A DNA stretch of 12,541 bases from JBOHHR01 sp050740975 (GTDB lineage: Bacteria; Pseudomonadota; Gammaproteobacteria; JBOHHR01). The position numbers and the translations under genes were made by a program. The notes under the pieces were generated by a model. It saw only the letters and a list, made by a program, of their open reading frames with translations. It was not told the origin of the DNA and did no database searches. The DNA lies in contig JBOIEE010000035.1 in the NCBI GenBank assembly GCA_050740975.1, positions 1-12,541 on the forward strand, given 5' to 3'. This document shows positions 1-6,929 of the stretch, in pieces. Position 1 is the stretch's first letter. Each line of letters opens with the position of its first letter.

Positions 1-179
1 ACCGCCACCTCCGCCAGGTCGCAGGTACTCTCGCCTTCCCCCGCAATGTGTCGCTGGCGCACACCCGTGCGTTCGACGATCCACTGGTCGGTGGTGTCGA
101 CCATCGCTTCGAGGTCGCGATTGCTTAACACTCGCTCTGGAAGATAACTACCAGAGCCTGTTATGCGTGCGAAGCTCAA
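1..179 (-). CDS. fabH: 3-oxoacyl-ACP synthase III (FabH), N-terminal part, cut by window edge
   Basis: FabH condenses acetyl-CoA with malonyl-ACP to start fatty-acid synthesis in the cytoplasm. Only about the first 59 codons are present; the frame runs off the left edge, so the catalytic Cys-His-Asn residues are outside the window. The visible part reads ITGSGSYLPERVLSNRDLE, then MVDTTDQWIVERTGVRQRHI, which is the FabH N-terminal signature. No ATG fits; the best start is TTG at 179, with an AGGG Shine-Dalgarno seven bases upstream. This TTG overlaps the plsX stop as TTGA, so translation is probably coupled to plsX. The identification is from remembered family sequence, and the start codon is the less certain part. 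Confidence 0.9.
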   Translation of the reverse strand, partial: MSFARITGSGSYLPERVLSNRDLEAMVDTTDQWIVERTGVRQRHIAGEGESTCDLAEVA

Positions 180-1204
180 ACGGCAGCCCTTTTTAACAGG
201 ATCGCCTCCAAGCGTTGGCTTATCCTGCCGGGCACGTCCTTCTTTACTTCTTTTACCGCCTCCGCGATCGCGTTGGCAAACGACAACCTATCCGCGCTGC
301 CATGGCTTTTCACCACGATGCCGCGCAGACCCAGCAAACTTGCCCCGTTATAATGGCGTGGATCTGCCCGGTGCTTGAGTTGGGTGAGGATCGGCTTTGA
401 TACTAAGGCCACGGCACGCGTAAAAAGCGATCGCGAATAAGCTTCTTTGGCAAAAAAGGCGAGCATTCGGGCAACCCCCTCGCTCGCTTTCAGCGCCACG
501 TTTCCTACAAACCCATCGCACACGATGACATCTGCCCTTCCTTGGTAAATATCATCGCCTTCCACGAACCCCACGTAATTTAGCTCGCTGACCGATAACA
601 TCGCCGAGGTTTGCCTCACTTTTTCATTCCCTTTGATTTCCTCTTCCCCGATATTAAGCAACGCGACGCTTGGCCGATCACGATTATCCAGCGCACTCGC
701 TAAGACCGAACCCATCACCGCGAACTGAAACATCTGCTCGGGGCTAGAATTAACGTTCGCCCCTAAATCCAATAGGTGACAATGTTTTTCCATGCCGGGC
801 ATGGCATTGCAGATAGCGGGTCTATCGATACCAGGCACGGTTTTCAACACAAACTTGGCCATCGCCACCAAAGCGCCGGTATTGCCAGCGCTTACACAGG
901 CATCAGCCGATCCCTTCTTCACCAAGTCGATTGCCACCCGCATGGAAGAATCCTTTTTGTTTCTCAGCGCGCTTGAGGGTGGTTCGTGCATTTCGACCTG
1001 CTGTGCGGTATGCACGACCGAGAGCCGTTGCTGTTCATTCCTTCTCCCGCCAGCGCCCCGCAGGGCCTCATTTATCACGGCCTCGTTCCCCGTTAGGACA
1101 AGATGCAGCTCGGGATGGCGGGAAAGGGCGTAGACGCAAGCCGGTACAACCACCGATGGCCCAAAATCGCCACCCATCGCATCGACGGCGATTGTGATGT
1201 TCAC
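176..1204 (-). CDS. plsX: phosphate acyltransferase PlsX
   Basis: PlsX converts acyl-ACP and phosphate to acyl-phosphate, the donor for PlsY in phospholipid synthesis, and acts as a peripheral membrane enzyme. The 342-residue product has the usual family length and opens with the signature TIAVDAMGGDFGP (residues 4-16); SAGNTGALVAMAKF and VCDGFVGNVALKASEG are further family blocks. The start is GTG at 1204, fixed by the conserved N-terminus; I see no convincing Shine-Dalgarno before it. The gene follows rpmF by 57 bases and runs into fabH with a four-base overlap, the standard gammaproteobacterial order linking ribosome and lipid genes. The frame is intact. Confidence 0.97.
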   Translation of the reverse strand: MNITIAVDAMGGDFGPSVVVPACVYALSRHPELHLVLTGNEAVINEALRGAGGRRNEQQRLSVVHTAQQVEMHEPPSSALRNKKDSSMRVAIDLVKKGSADACVSAGNTGALVAMAKFVLKTVPGIDRPAICNAMPGMEKHCHLLDLGANVNSSPEQMFQFAVMGSVLASALDNRDRPSVALLNIGEEEIKGNEKVRQTSAMLSVSELNYVGFVEGDDIYQGRADVIVCDGFVGNVALKASEGVARMLAFFAKEAYSRSLFTRAVALVSKPILTQLKHRADPRHYNGASLLGLRGIVVKSHGSADRLSFANAIAEAVKEVKKDVPGRISQRLEAILLKRAAV

Positions 1205-1261
1205 GAAGTGTTAGATAGAAAGTAGGCCGCTAACCCGGGGGTCGCGAACGGCTGTTGGTTA

Positions 1262-1450
1262 TCAGCTTTCTTCTTGTTCTTCGACTTCGATGACTTTGCG
1301 TCCCCGGTAATAGCCGTTAGGGCTCAAATGGTGTCTTAAGTGAACTTCGCCGGTTGTTACATCAACCGCGAGGGCACGAGCCGATAGCGCGTCATGGGAA
1401 CGACGCATGCCCCGCCTGGAAGGCGTTTTTCTATTTTGAGGTACAGCCAT
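1262..1450 (-). CDS. rpmF: 50S ribosomal protein L32
   Basis: L32 is a small protein of the large ribosomal subunit. The 62-residue product begins MAVPQNRKTPSRRGMRRSHD and holds the core HLRHHLSPNGYYRGRKVI, matching the cysteine-free (non-zinc) type found in enterics. It ends in an acidic tail, EVEEQEES, slightly longer than the roughly 57-residue E. coli protein. The open frame extends eight codons upstream, but the family N-terminus and a GGAG seven bases before it place the start at the ATG at 1450. It lies 46 bases after yceD and before plsX, so it is probably co-transcribed with both. Confidence 0.97.
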   Translation of the reverse strand: MAVPQNRKTPSRRGMRRSHDALSARALAVDVTTGEVHLRHHLSPNGYYRGRKVIEVEEQEES

Positions 1451-1496
1451 AGTTTTGCTCCAAAAACCCAGCACGTCCGGATGGGGTTTCGTTTGC

Positions 1497-1991
1497 TCAG
1501 TCGGTTTTAAGCTTAGCTAACACCCCAAACGGGTTCTGATTTTCCACCGCGGGACCCGTATCTCTTCCTCGACAGTCACCAATTGCATGCACCGGCGCCA
1601 TGGGCAGCGCCAGGATAAGCTCGTCCTCCACCATTTCGAGCAGCGATACCGCTTCGGACTCGAGAACTTGCATCGGTTCGAAGTCCAAAGACGTGCCCCA
1701 CTCCTGTGTCCCTTGCACGAACTCGAGGCGCCGCTCTCGACTGAGGGGGATTTCCATTGGTTCAAGGCAGCGCTGACAAATAAGCCATAGCCGCGTTAAC
1801 CACCCGCCGGTAACCATCCTGTTGCCATGCTCGTCCTTGCCAAATTGGAGATCGATCGTGACCGCCCCAGTGGCACGATCTAAGCCCGAACCCAGCCGCT
1901 TCATCCGACCAAGGTCCAGATTTCCGGCAAGCCTCGCTCGCTTTTCCGCAAGCCTGCAAGGCTCGATAAGCTCAGGAAGCCGCGACGACAT
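1497..1991 (-). CDS. yceD: YceD/DUF177 family protein (23S rRNA accumulation protein)
   Basis: YceD-family proteins are linked to 23S rRNA accumulation in bacteria and (as DUF177) in plastids; the molecular action is not settled. The 164-residue product has the family layout: an N-terminal LPELIEP...AEKRARLAG block, the CQRC pair at residues 72-75, the acidic MVEDELILALPMAPVH stretch (about 120-135), Cys140, and a C-terminal NPFGVLAKLK. It is the first gene of the yceD-rpmF-plsX-fabH run. The ATG at 1991 fits the family N-terminus, yet there is no Shine-Dalgarno, and a perfect TATAAT lies only nine bases upstream. The message may therefore be leaderless, which is inference. Confidence 0.93.
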   Translation of the reverse strand: MSSRLPELIEPCRLAEKRARLAGNLDLGRMKRLGSGLDRATGAVTIDLQFGKDEHGNRMVTGGWLTRLWLICQRCLEPMEIPLSRERRLEFVQGTQEWGTSLDFEPMQVLESEAVSLLEMVEDELILALPMAPVHAIGDCRGRDTGPAVENQNPFGVLAKLKTD

Positions 1992-2000
1992 AAAAGTGTA

Positions 2001-2006
2001 ATTATA
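2001..2006 (-). promoter_or_regulatory. -10 element of the yceD-rpmF-plsX-fabH operon promoter
   Basis: Read on the minus strand this is a perfect TATAAT. It sits in the 92-base AT-rich spacer between the divergent yceD and maf genes, nine bases before the yceD ATG. I see no good -35 hexamer at 16-18 bases. A start seven to nine bases past the element would leave a leader of zero to three bases. The alternative is that the true promoter lies further upstream and this match is chance. Confidence 0.5.
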
Positions 2007-2083
2007 AAGCGATGAATAAACAAAAAACTAGATTATTTATTTCTTTTCCATAACATGTATCAGCCACGCCATAGACCGCAGCC

Positions 2084-2683
2084 GTGCAGCTGATATTAGC
2101 TTCCTCCTCACCCTACCGAGCAGAGCTGCTTGCAAGGCTTCGGCTACCCTTTGCCGCCAAAGCACCTGGGATTGACGAGACACCCTTCCACCGAGAACAG
2201 CCCAAGGAGTTGGTTTCACGACTGGCCCGCTCCAAAGCAAAAGCTCTTGCGGATCAATATCCCAATGCCTTGATCGTGGGAGCAGACCAAGTCGCTGCGC
2301 TCAAACTCCGTGTTCTTGGCAAGCCCGAAAACCTCCACGCAGCGCGCCGGCAGCTGCGCCAAATCAGCGGCCAGCAGGTAGATTTTATAACCGGCTTATG
2401 CCTGCTTAATACCAATGCGGCTCGTTCCCAGGAACGGCAGGTGTCGTTTTCAGTATTCTTTCGGCCGTTGACGGACACCATGATCGAGCGTTATCTGGAA
2501 ACGGAAAACCCCCTGGGCTGCGCCGGCAGCTTCCGTTCCGAAGGGCTTGGGATCGCGCTGGTCGAACGCATGCAGGGAGATGACCCCAGTGCGCTGATCG
2601 GCCTGCCTCTTATTAGTTTGCTCGCCATGCTAGAAGCCGAAGGAGTCTCTCCATTCTCTGAAGATGCCCTGCGTCGGGATTAG
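2084..2683 (+). CDS. yceF: Maf-family nucleoside triphosphate pyrophosphatase, YceF (m7GTP) subgroup
   Basis: Maf proteins hydrolyse non-canonical or modified nucleoside triphosphates to monophosphates and pyrophosphate; the YceF branch prefers 7-methyl-GTP. The 199-residue product has the N-terminal loop LILASSSPYRAELL (residues 3-16), the IDET block (30-33), the catalytic-loop residues GADQV at 66-70 (Asp-Gln rather than Asp-Thr, as in YceF), a GKP turn (79-81), and the C-terminal CAGSFRSEGLG and LIGLPL blocks. The start is GTG at 2084; a TAG in the same frame at 2072-2074 rules out an earlier start. No clear Shine-Dalgarno is visible. It diverges from yceD, as in E. coli, and its TAG overlaps the sppA stop on the other strand. 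Confidence 0.93.
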   Translation: MQLILASSSPYRAELLARLRLPFAAKAPGIDETPFHREQPKELVSRLARSKAKALADQYPNALIVGADQVAALKLRVLGKPENLHAARRQLRQISGQQVDFITGLCLLNTNAARSQERQVSFSVFFRPLTDTMIERYLETENPLGCAGSFRSEGLGIALVERMQGDDPSALIGLPLISLLAMLEAEGVSPFSEDALRRD

Positions 2684-3621
2684 GGAGAAGGGTTGCTACC
2701 CCACAATATCGAGGTTTTGAATTGCCGGACGAAACGCTGGAAGTAGTCTTCGCGCTTGGTGAATTCGACGATTTTCTCCTCCCCCACAATCTCCCGCGCG
2801 ATATAGCCGCTGCTGCCAAATCCGTCGATCAAACCCAGCTCGAGGCTCTGTTCGCCGGTCCACACCAGTCCATTGAAAAGCTCTGCGTCGCGCTTGAGCT
2901 TATTTCCTCTGCCCTTTTTTACGGTGTTGATGAATTGCTGATGAATGCGGCTCAGAAGACCCTGTACATGGGCTTTTTCATCGTCCTCCAGGGGCCGAAA
3001 AGGATCAAGAAAACCCTTGTGCTCGCCGGCGGCCACCAAACGGCGCTCGATCCCGAGTTTCTCTAAGGTTCCGCTGAAGCCAAAGCCCTCGTACACCGCT
3101 CCGATCGATCCCACCAGACTTGCCTTGTCGGCGTAAATCGAGTCCGCAGCAGACGCAACATAATAGCCGCCCGATGCGCAAAGATCGGTAATTACCGCAT
3201 ACAGCCTAATGTCCGGGTATTTCATGCGCAATCGATAGATCTCGTCGCTGATATATCCGGCTTGCACCGGGCTGCCACCAGGGCTGTTGATTCGCAATAT
3301 AACCCCTTTGGTATTCGTGTCCTCAAACGCCGCGCGCAGCCCAGCCACTACGGTATCCGCGCTCGCGGGGGAATTTGACATGATCACACCTTGGATATCG
3401 ACCAGGGCGGTATGCTTTTCCCCCGACAGTTTGGCGCCCGCCAAATCGGAAAACAGATAGATCACGAGTAAGATAAATAGGTAGATAAAAAGCAGTAACT
3501 TAAAAACTACGTTCCAGCGTCTTGCCCGCTTCTGCTCTTCCAGGGCCGCCAGCGCAATCTGTCCGATAAGGTTCCGCTCCCATGGCTGCTCGTTGGCTTG
3601 GTCTTGCTGTCTTTCTTCCAT
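2680..3621 (-). CDS. sppA: S49-family signal peptide peptidase, short SppA
   Basis: SppA degrades leftover signal peptides in or at the inner membrane. The 313-residue product is the short, single-domain form. Residues 1-36 are charged and cytoplasmic, one membrane span lies at about 37-58, and the peptidase domain follows outside: LVDIQGVI (73-80), ILRINSPGGSPVQAG (108-122), the nucleophile motif CASGGYY with Ser150, and AGEHKGFLDPF with the likely general-base Lys202. Both dyad residues are present. The start is ATG at 3621; no strong Shine-Dalgarno is seen. The gene converges on maf with overlapping stop codons (TTAG). Neighbouring sppA and maf is common in gammaproteobacteria. Confidence 0.93.
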   Translation of the reverse strand: MEERQQDQANEQPWERNLIGQIALAALEEQKRARRWNVVFKLLLFIYLFILLVIYLFSDLAGAKLSGEKHTALVDIQGVIMSNSPASADTVVAGLRAAFEDTNTKGVILRINSPGGSPVQAGYISDEIYRLRMKYPDIRLYAVITDLCASGGYYVASAADSIYADKASLVGSIGAVYEGFGFSGTLEKLGIERRLVAAGEHKGFLDPFRPLEDDEKAHVQGLLSRIHQQFINTVKKGRGNKLKRDAELFNGLVWTGEQSLELGLIDGFGSSGYIAREIVGEEKIVEFTKREDYFQRFVRQFKTSILWGSNPSP

Positions 3622-3656
3622 CGCGATCGATTCGAAAGCTGTCTTAATAACACGTG

Positions 3657-3662
3657 ATTATA
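3657..3662 (-). promoter_or_regulatory. possible -10 element for sppA
   Basis: Minus-strand TATAAT placed about 36 bases before the sppA ATG, which would give a leader of roughly 30 bases. No -35 hexamer close to TTGACA lies at the right distance, so the call rests on the -10 match and its position only. Confidence 0.35.
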
Positions 3663-4086
3663 ACAGAGGAGCTGACCCACTGTTTTCATTTTGAATAAGC
3701 GCTATGCTCGCTAATGACAGCCGGTCAATCGCCCGCCATTGCCGAGACGGGCTCACCCCGATCGAAGACCAGCAGGGTTTTTGGGAATATCTGCTGCCAG
3801 CTTTCGTTGCCTGTCAGACAGCGGGTAGCGATCACGCTAACTACATCCTTACTTGTTGTCTCTTTGGAGAAATCCACGCTACGCATCCAGCAAGCGCGCC
3901 TCACCGAACGGATGTCTGCGCGTGATCCAGCACAGGCGGTGCTGCAGTAGGCGTAGAGGGCTTGGTAACGCAAAAACTAGCTCAGTCTCAGCATCATAGC
4001 CTGCGTGGCCCATCGATTATACAATCGCACACGATCGGGAGGCGAAAAGACCATCTTCCCGTATGCTCACATAGAGGACAAATCTG
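3663..4086. other. intergenic region without a convincing gene
   Basis: This spacer lies between the divergent sppA and the XoxJ-like gene. The longest frame, minus strand 3725-3973 (82 codons, TTG start), has no Shine-Dalgarno. My hand count of GC at codon positions 1/2/3 (about 54/54/65 percent) shows weak codon structure, and I recognise no family. Its downstream half looks more protein-like and could be the remains of a gene. Close to the right end lies the inverted repeat CGATT-ATAC-AATCG (4014-4027), which overlaps a TACAAT -10-like hexamer for the next gene. No tRNA or terminator was seen. Confidence 0.6.
4014..4027 (+). promoter_or_regulatory. inverted repeat overlapping a possible -10 of the XoxJ-like gene
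   Basis: CGATT and AATCG flank a four-base centre, giving a perfect 5+4+5 dyad. TACAAT (4020-4025) inside it matches five of six -10 bases, but no good -35 lies 16-18 bases upstream. The dyad is about 60 bases before the start codon and could be an operator. The match is short enough to be chance. Confidence 0.25.
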
Positions 4087-4926
4087 GTGAGGCATCCGAT
4101 GTTCAAGTGTTCAATAATCATAATAGGGCTATCGCTAGTTTCCGCTCTAAGCGCTACGCTAGCCCATGCAGGGGAACGGGATTCATTTAAGGTTTGTGCG
4201 GACCCACACAGTATTCCAAGTTCAACCAAAGATCTGCACGGGTACGAGAATAAGATCGCAAGGATGTTCGCGCAGGACTTGGGGTTGCCGCTGGCGTTCG
4301 AATGGTTTCCCCAGCGCATAGGCTTCATACGCAACACATTACGCAACAACGATACGCCGAATGGCTCTTACAAGTGCGATATCGTGATGGGAGTGGTCGA
4401 AGGCTTTGAATTGGCCGCTACGACGAAAGCGTATTTTCATTCAGCCTGGGCTATGGTTTATGTTAAAGGGAGGGGTTGGGATGACATTCGATCCCAGCAA
4501 GACCTACTCCAACTACCGCCCCAACGCAAGGATAAGCTCAGAATCGGTTTGTTTGAACAGAGTCCCGCTGCGTTTTGGCTTGCGCGACATGGCCTGATGA
4601 GATATATGACGCCCTATCCCATCATGAGCGGGGATCCCAGCGCTTATCCCGGGCAAATAATCGAGCAAGACCTGCTCCAGGACAGGATAAACCTAACCTT
4701 CGTGTGGGGACCGATCGCCGGTTATTTCGCCAAGCGGACTAAGGATAAGGAGATCGTGGTCATTCCGATGAAATCGGAGCCGGGGATAAAGTTTGACTAT
4801 CGTATCGCGATGGCTGTGCGCCACGGTGAGAAGGCGTGGAAAAAACAGATAGACCAGCTTATCACCAAACATAAGAACGAAATCAAGAAAATCTTGCTCG
4901 ATTATGGGGTTCCCCTGTTGCACTAA
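4087..4926 (+). CDS. XoxJ/MxaJ-like periplasmic substrate-binding protein (quinoprotein dehydrogenase-associated)
   Basis: Proteins of this family are periplasmic binding-protein folds encoded with PQQ methanol dehydrogenases (MxaF, XoxF), where they are thought to help mature or activate the enzyme. The 279-residue product has a signal peptide (hydrophobic residues about 9-24, cleavage likely after AHA at 28), then VCADPHSIP (37-44), YENKIARMFAQDLG (53-66), EWFPQRIGFIRNTLR (72-86), CDIVMGVVEGFELAATT (97-113) and VWGPIAGYFAKR (206-217), the order expected for the family. The start is GTG at 4087 with AGAGGA eight bases upstream; the ATG at 4099 with GAGG six bases upstream is equally possible. 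No xoxF, xoxG or pqq gene is in the window, so the partner must be elsewhere or absent. Family assignment comes from remembered motifs. Confidence 0.8.
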   Translation: MRHPMFKCSIIIIGLSLVSALSATLAHAGERDSFKVCADPHSIPSSTKDLHGYENKIARMFAQDLGLPLAFEWFPQRIGFIRNTLRNNDTPNGSYKCDIVMGVVEGFELAATTKAYFHSAWAMVYVKGRGWDDIRSQQDLLQLPPQRKDKLRIGLFEQSPAAFWLARHGLMRYMTPYPIMSGDPSAYPGQIIEQDLLQDRINLTFVWGPIAGYFAKRTKDKEIVVIPMKSEPGIKFDYRIAMAVRHGEKAWKKQIDQLITKHKNEIKKILLDYGVPLLH

Positions 4927-5019
4927 GAACGAGGTTGGACTTGAAAAAGACGATAGTCGCAGTGACGGCTTCGGCCTCAGCTTATCGACCGCAATTTTCC
5001 GGCTAGATTAGCAACGACA

Positions 5020-5048
5020 TTGACATGATCCCGCTGCTTTGTTATCAA
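5020..5048 (+). promoter_or_regulatory. sigma70-type promoter of the phasin-like gene
   Basis: A perfect TTGACA (5020-5025) is followed after 17 bases by TATCAA (5043-5048, four of six consensus matches). A start near 5055 would give a leader of about 30 bases ending in the strong GGGAGGAG ribosome site before the ATG at 5085. This also argues against the upstream in-frame ATG at 5025, which lies inside the promoter. Confidence 0.65.
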
Positions 5049-5084
5049 GGGCCGAGTTTCCAAACAAAGGGAGGAGCGTACATA

Positions 5085-5531
5085 ATGAGGACGAAACGCC
5101 GCGGTAACACCTCTGTCTTCCCCTTGGGGCCTTGGCTGGACCTGGCTTCGAAGACTGCTGAGATGTTAGGCGCGTCCGCCTACGTCATCGGTCATCGAAC
5201 CGCCCGCATGGCTCGCGGCGGCACAAAACCTTCGCTCCATGACCAACAGGAATACTCCCGCATGGTCCAGGAAAAGTTCGAAGCCGCGGCGCAATCAGCG
5301 CAGGCGATGGCCGGTGGAATGCTGGCGCTGCAGGGGCAATGGTTGCGATGGGTCTTGGCCGGTTTTAACGCAACGGATCCGAAGCGGCCGGCGAGCGGAG
5401 CCGGCCGCGCCATCAGCGCATCGGTGAAGCTTGGCTCAGCGCTCGCCCGAACCGCGAACAAAGGTCTGGGACCGGTGCTTGCGCGTGCGGTGGCGAACCG
5501 TAAGCGACTGGGTCGGCGGAAAGGGCGATAA
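5085..5531 (+). CDS. phasin-like, polyhydroxyalkanoate granule-associated protein
   Basis: Phasins coat intracellular polyhydroxyalkanoate granules and control their number and size. The 148-residue product has an amphipathic, alanine-rich helical body with GPWLDLASKTAEMLGASAYV, IGHRTARMA, and EYSRMVQEKFEAAAQSAQAM, a pattern I associate with short proteobacterial granule-associated phasins. It ends in a strongly basic tail, RKRLGRRKGR, which could contact the granule surface, RNA or DNA. The start at 5085 is set by GGGAGGAG nine bases upstream and by the promoter just before it. The regulator gene follows 51 bases later on the same strand and may be co-transcribed. No PHA synthase is in the window, so the role is inferred from resemblance only. 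Confidence 0.6.
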   Translation: MRTKRRGNTSVFPLGPWLDLASKTAEMLGASAYVIGHRTARMARGGTKPSLHDQQEYSRMVQEKFEAAAQSAQAMAGGMLALQGQWLRWVLAGFNATDPKRPASGAGRAISASVKLGSALARTANKGLGPVLARAVANRKRLGRRKGR

Positions 5532-5582
5532 GCACTCCAAGTAACCAACAGTAAAGTACTGAGCAATGTTTGTGCTCGTAAC

Positions 5583-6698
5583 GTGGAGATCCGTTTCGAC
5601 CTTCACTGGTGCTTAGGCCTCGCCCAAGCCGAGCCGGTCGAGCCGGAACTGTTCCGACTGCTGCAGGCCATTCAAGAGCGCGGCTCGCTGCAGGCCGCGG
5701 CCAAGGATCGCGGCGTTTCTTACCGCTACGCTTGGGGGCTAATGCAGAAGTGGGAGCGATCACTAGGGCAACCGCTTGCGTGCATGGAGCGTGGCCGTGG
5801 TACCACTCTGACCCCGCTCGGGCAAAAGCTATTGTGGGGACAGCGCCGAATCATGGCCCACCTTGGACCGGAGCTGGAAAGCATCGCCTCGCAGCTCGCG
5901 TCGGAACTGCGCGAGGCGATGAAAGTGGAAAGCGCACCACCCGTGCGCGTCTTTGCCAGCCACGGTCTTGCGATTCCGCTTTTGCGCGACCTTTTGCGTA
6001 TCAAGCGGGGCTTGCAGCTCGAGTTACAGTTTCGAGGCAGCCTCGATTGCCTAAGACTGCTGAGCCAATCAAAGTGTGACCTCGCGGGCTTCCATCTGCC
6101 CGAGGGATCGCTCGGAGCGCGCTTGGCACCCCGCTTTCGGCGCTGGCTGGATCCCGAAACCGATGTGCTGATCCACGCCGTCCGTCGCCACCAAGGTTTG
6201 ATTGTCGCAAAGGATAATCCTAAGAGGATCCAATCGGTCGGCGACTTGGCTACGCGGTCTGCTCGGTTTGTGAATCGCCAGCCGGGTTCTGGAACCCGTC
6301 TCATCTTCGATTTGCTGCTCGAGGACGCTGGCGTAGTGCCGGACCGCATCCCGGGTTACAACGTGGAGGAATTTACCCACATGGCCGTGGCGGCCATGGT
6401 GGCAAGCGGGGGGGCGGACGCGGGTTTTGGGATCGAAGCGGCCGCGCGTCACTTTGACCTCTATTTTATTCCGGTCACCTGGGAGAACTATTGGTTCGCG
6501 GTGCGGCGGGGCAAACTCGCGAGCTTTGCGGTATCCGAGATCGTGAGCATGTTGCGCAGCACTGAGTTCAAGGAACAAGCGGGGGCCTTACCCGGATACG
6601 ACACCGCGCGGGCCGGAGTGATCGTTCCGCTCGATAGTCAGATTGCCTATGGTGAGATGCCGCTATTACTCGATCTGGTCCGCAATCAAACGAGTTGA
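5583..6698 (+). CDS. ModE-type winged-helix regulator fused to a periplasmic-binding-protein-like sensor
   Basis: This is a probable one-component transcription regulator of 371 residues. Residues 22-85 resemble the ModE/LysR-type winged helix (LFRLLQAIQERGSLQAAA, then SYRYAWGLMQKWE and TTLTPLGQKLL). From about 120 to 345 comes a type-2 periplasmic-binding-protein fold of the PBP_like kind, with ASHGLAIPLLRDLL (125-138), NRQPGSGTRLIFDLLL (231-246) and GGADAGFGIEAAA (276-288). The usual C-terminal molybdate-binding domain of ModE is missing and replaced by this sensor. There is no signal peptide, so the domain acts in the cytoplasm. The start is GTG at 5583, with no clear Shine-Dalgarno; the frame is open upstream to 5532. 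The ligand is unknown; molybdate, tungstate or an organic signal are all possible. Confidence 0.8.
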   Translation: MEIRFDLHWCLGLAQAEPVEPELFRLLQAIQERGSLQAAAKDRGVSYRYAWGLMQKWERSLGQPLACMERGRGTTLTPLGQKLLWGQRRIMAHLGPELESIASQLASELREAMKVESAPPVRVFASHGLAIPLLRDLLRIKRGLQLELQFRGSLDCLRLLSQSKCDLAGFHLPEGSLGARLAPRFRRWLDPETDVLIHAVRRHQGLIVAKDNPKRIQSVGDLATRSARFVNRQPGSGTRLIFDLLLEDAGVVPDRIPGYNVEEFTHMAVAAMVASGGADAGFGIEAAARHFDLYFIPVTWENYWFAVRRGKLASFAVSEIVSMLRSTEFKEQAGALPGYDTARAGVIVPLDSQIAYGEMPLLLDLVRNQTS

Positions 6699-6771
6699 GT
6701 TGGATTCCATTTTTTAAGAAGCTGCTTGCTTAGGCTGCGTGTCACAGATTTGCAACAAGTTTATGCAAGGA

Positions 6772-6800
6772 TTGATTTCTGTTGGACTTCGGATTATAAG
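6772..6800 (+). promoter_or_regulatory. sigma70-type promoter for the OmpA-like lipoprotein gene or a leader RNA
   Basis: TTGATT (6772-6777, four of six -35 matches) and TATAAG (6795-6800, five of six -10 matches) are separated by exactly 17 bases. The expected transcript start is near 6807, only about six bases before the first hairpin and about 280 bases before the coding start. Confidence 0.55.
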
Positions 6801-6812
6801 TTAACCCTCAGT

Positions 6813-6838
6813 ACGGGCTGCGTTTCCTAACGCACCGT
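6813..6838 (+). other. hairpin at the predicted 5' end of the OmpA-like transcript
   Basis: TGCGTT (6819-6824) and AACGCA (6829-6834) form a perfect six-pair stem over a TCCT loop. ACGG (6813-6816) and CCGT (6835-6838) extend it by four pairs past a two-base GC bulge. There is no T-run after it, so it is not a terminator. A 5'-end stem-loop of this sort protects E. coli ompA mRNA from decay; a similar role here is inference. Confidence 0.5.
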
Positions 6839-6929
6839 GGGTTGATGGAGCATCACAGCGGGATGCACAGCATAAAAACAACACGAGTTCCCTGGTGCGC
6901 ACAGTCGGCATGTCGCTATTCATTTTAAT

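Noticed and set aside
3725..3973. Minus-strand 82-codon frame between sppA and the XoxJ-like gene
   Set aside because: TTG start without Shine-Dalgarno, weak codon-position GC pattern (about 54/54/65 percent by hand count), cysteine- and arginine-rich start, no family recognised. It may be a gene remnant but I cannot support a call.
5025..5084. Upstream in-frame ATG of the phasin-like gene
   Set aside because: It lies within the TTGACA/TATCAA promoter and lacks a ribosome site, while 5085 has a strong one.
5726..6349. Minus-strand 207-codon frame opposite the regulator gene
   Set aside because: Arg/Ser-rich product antisense to a recognised two-domain regulator; shadow frame.
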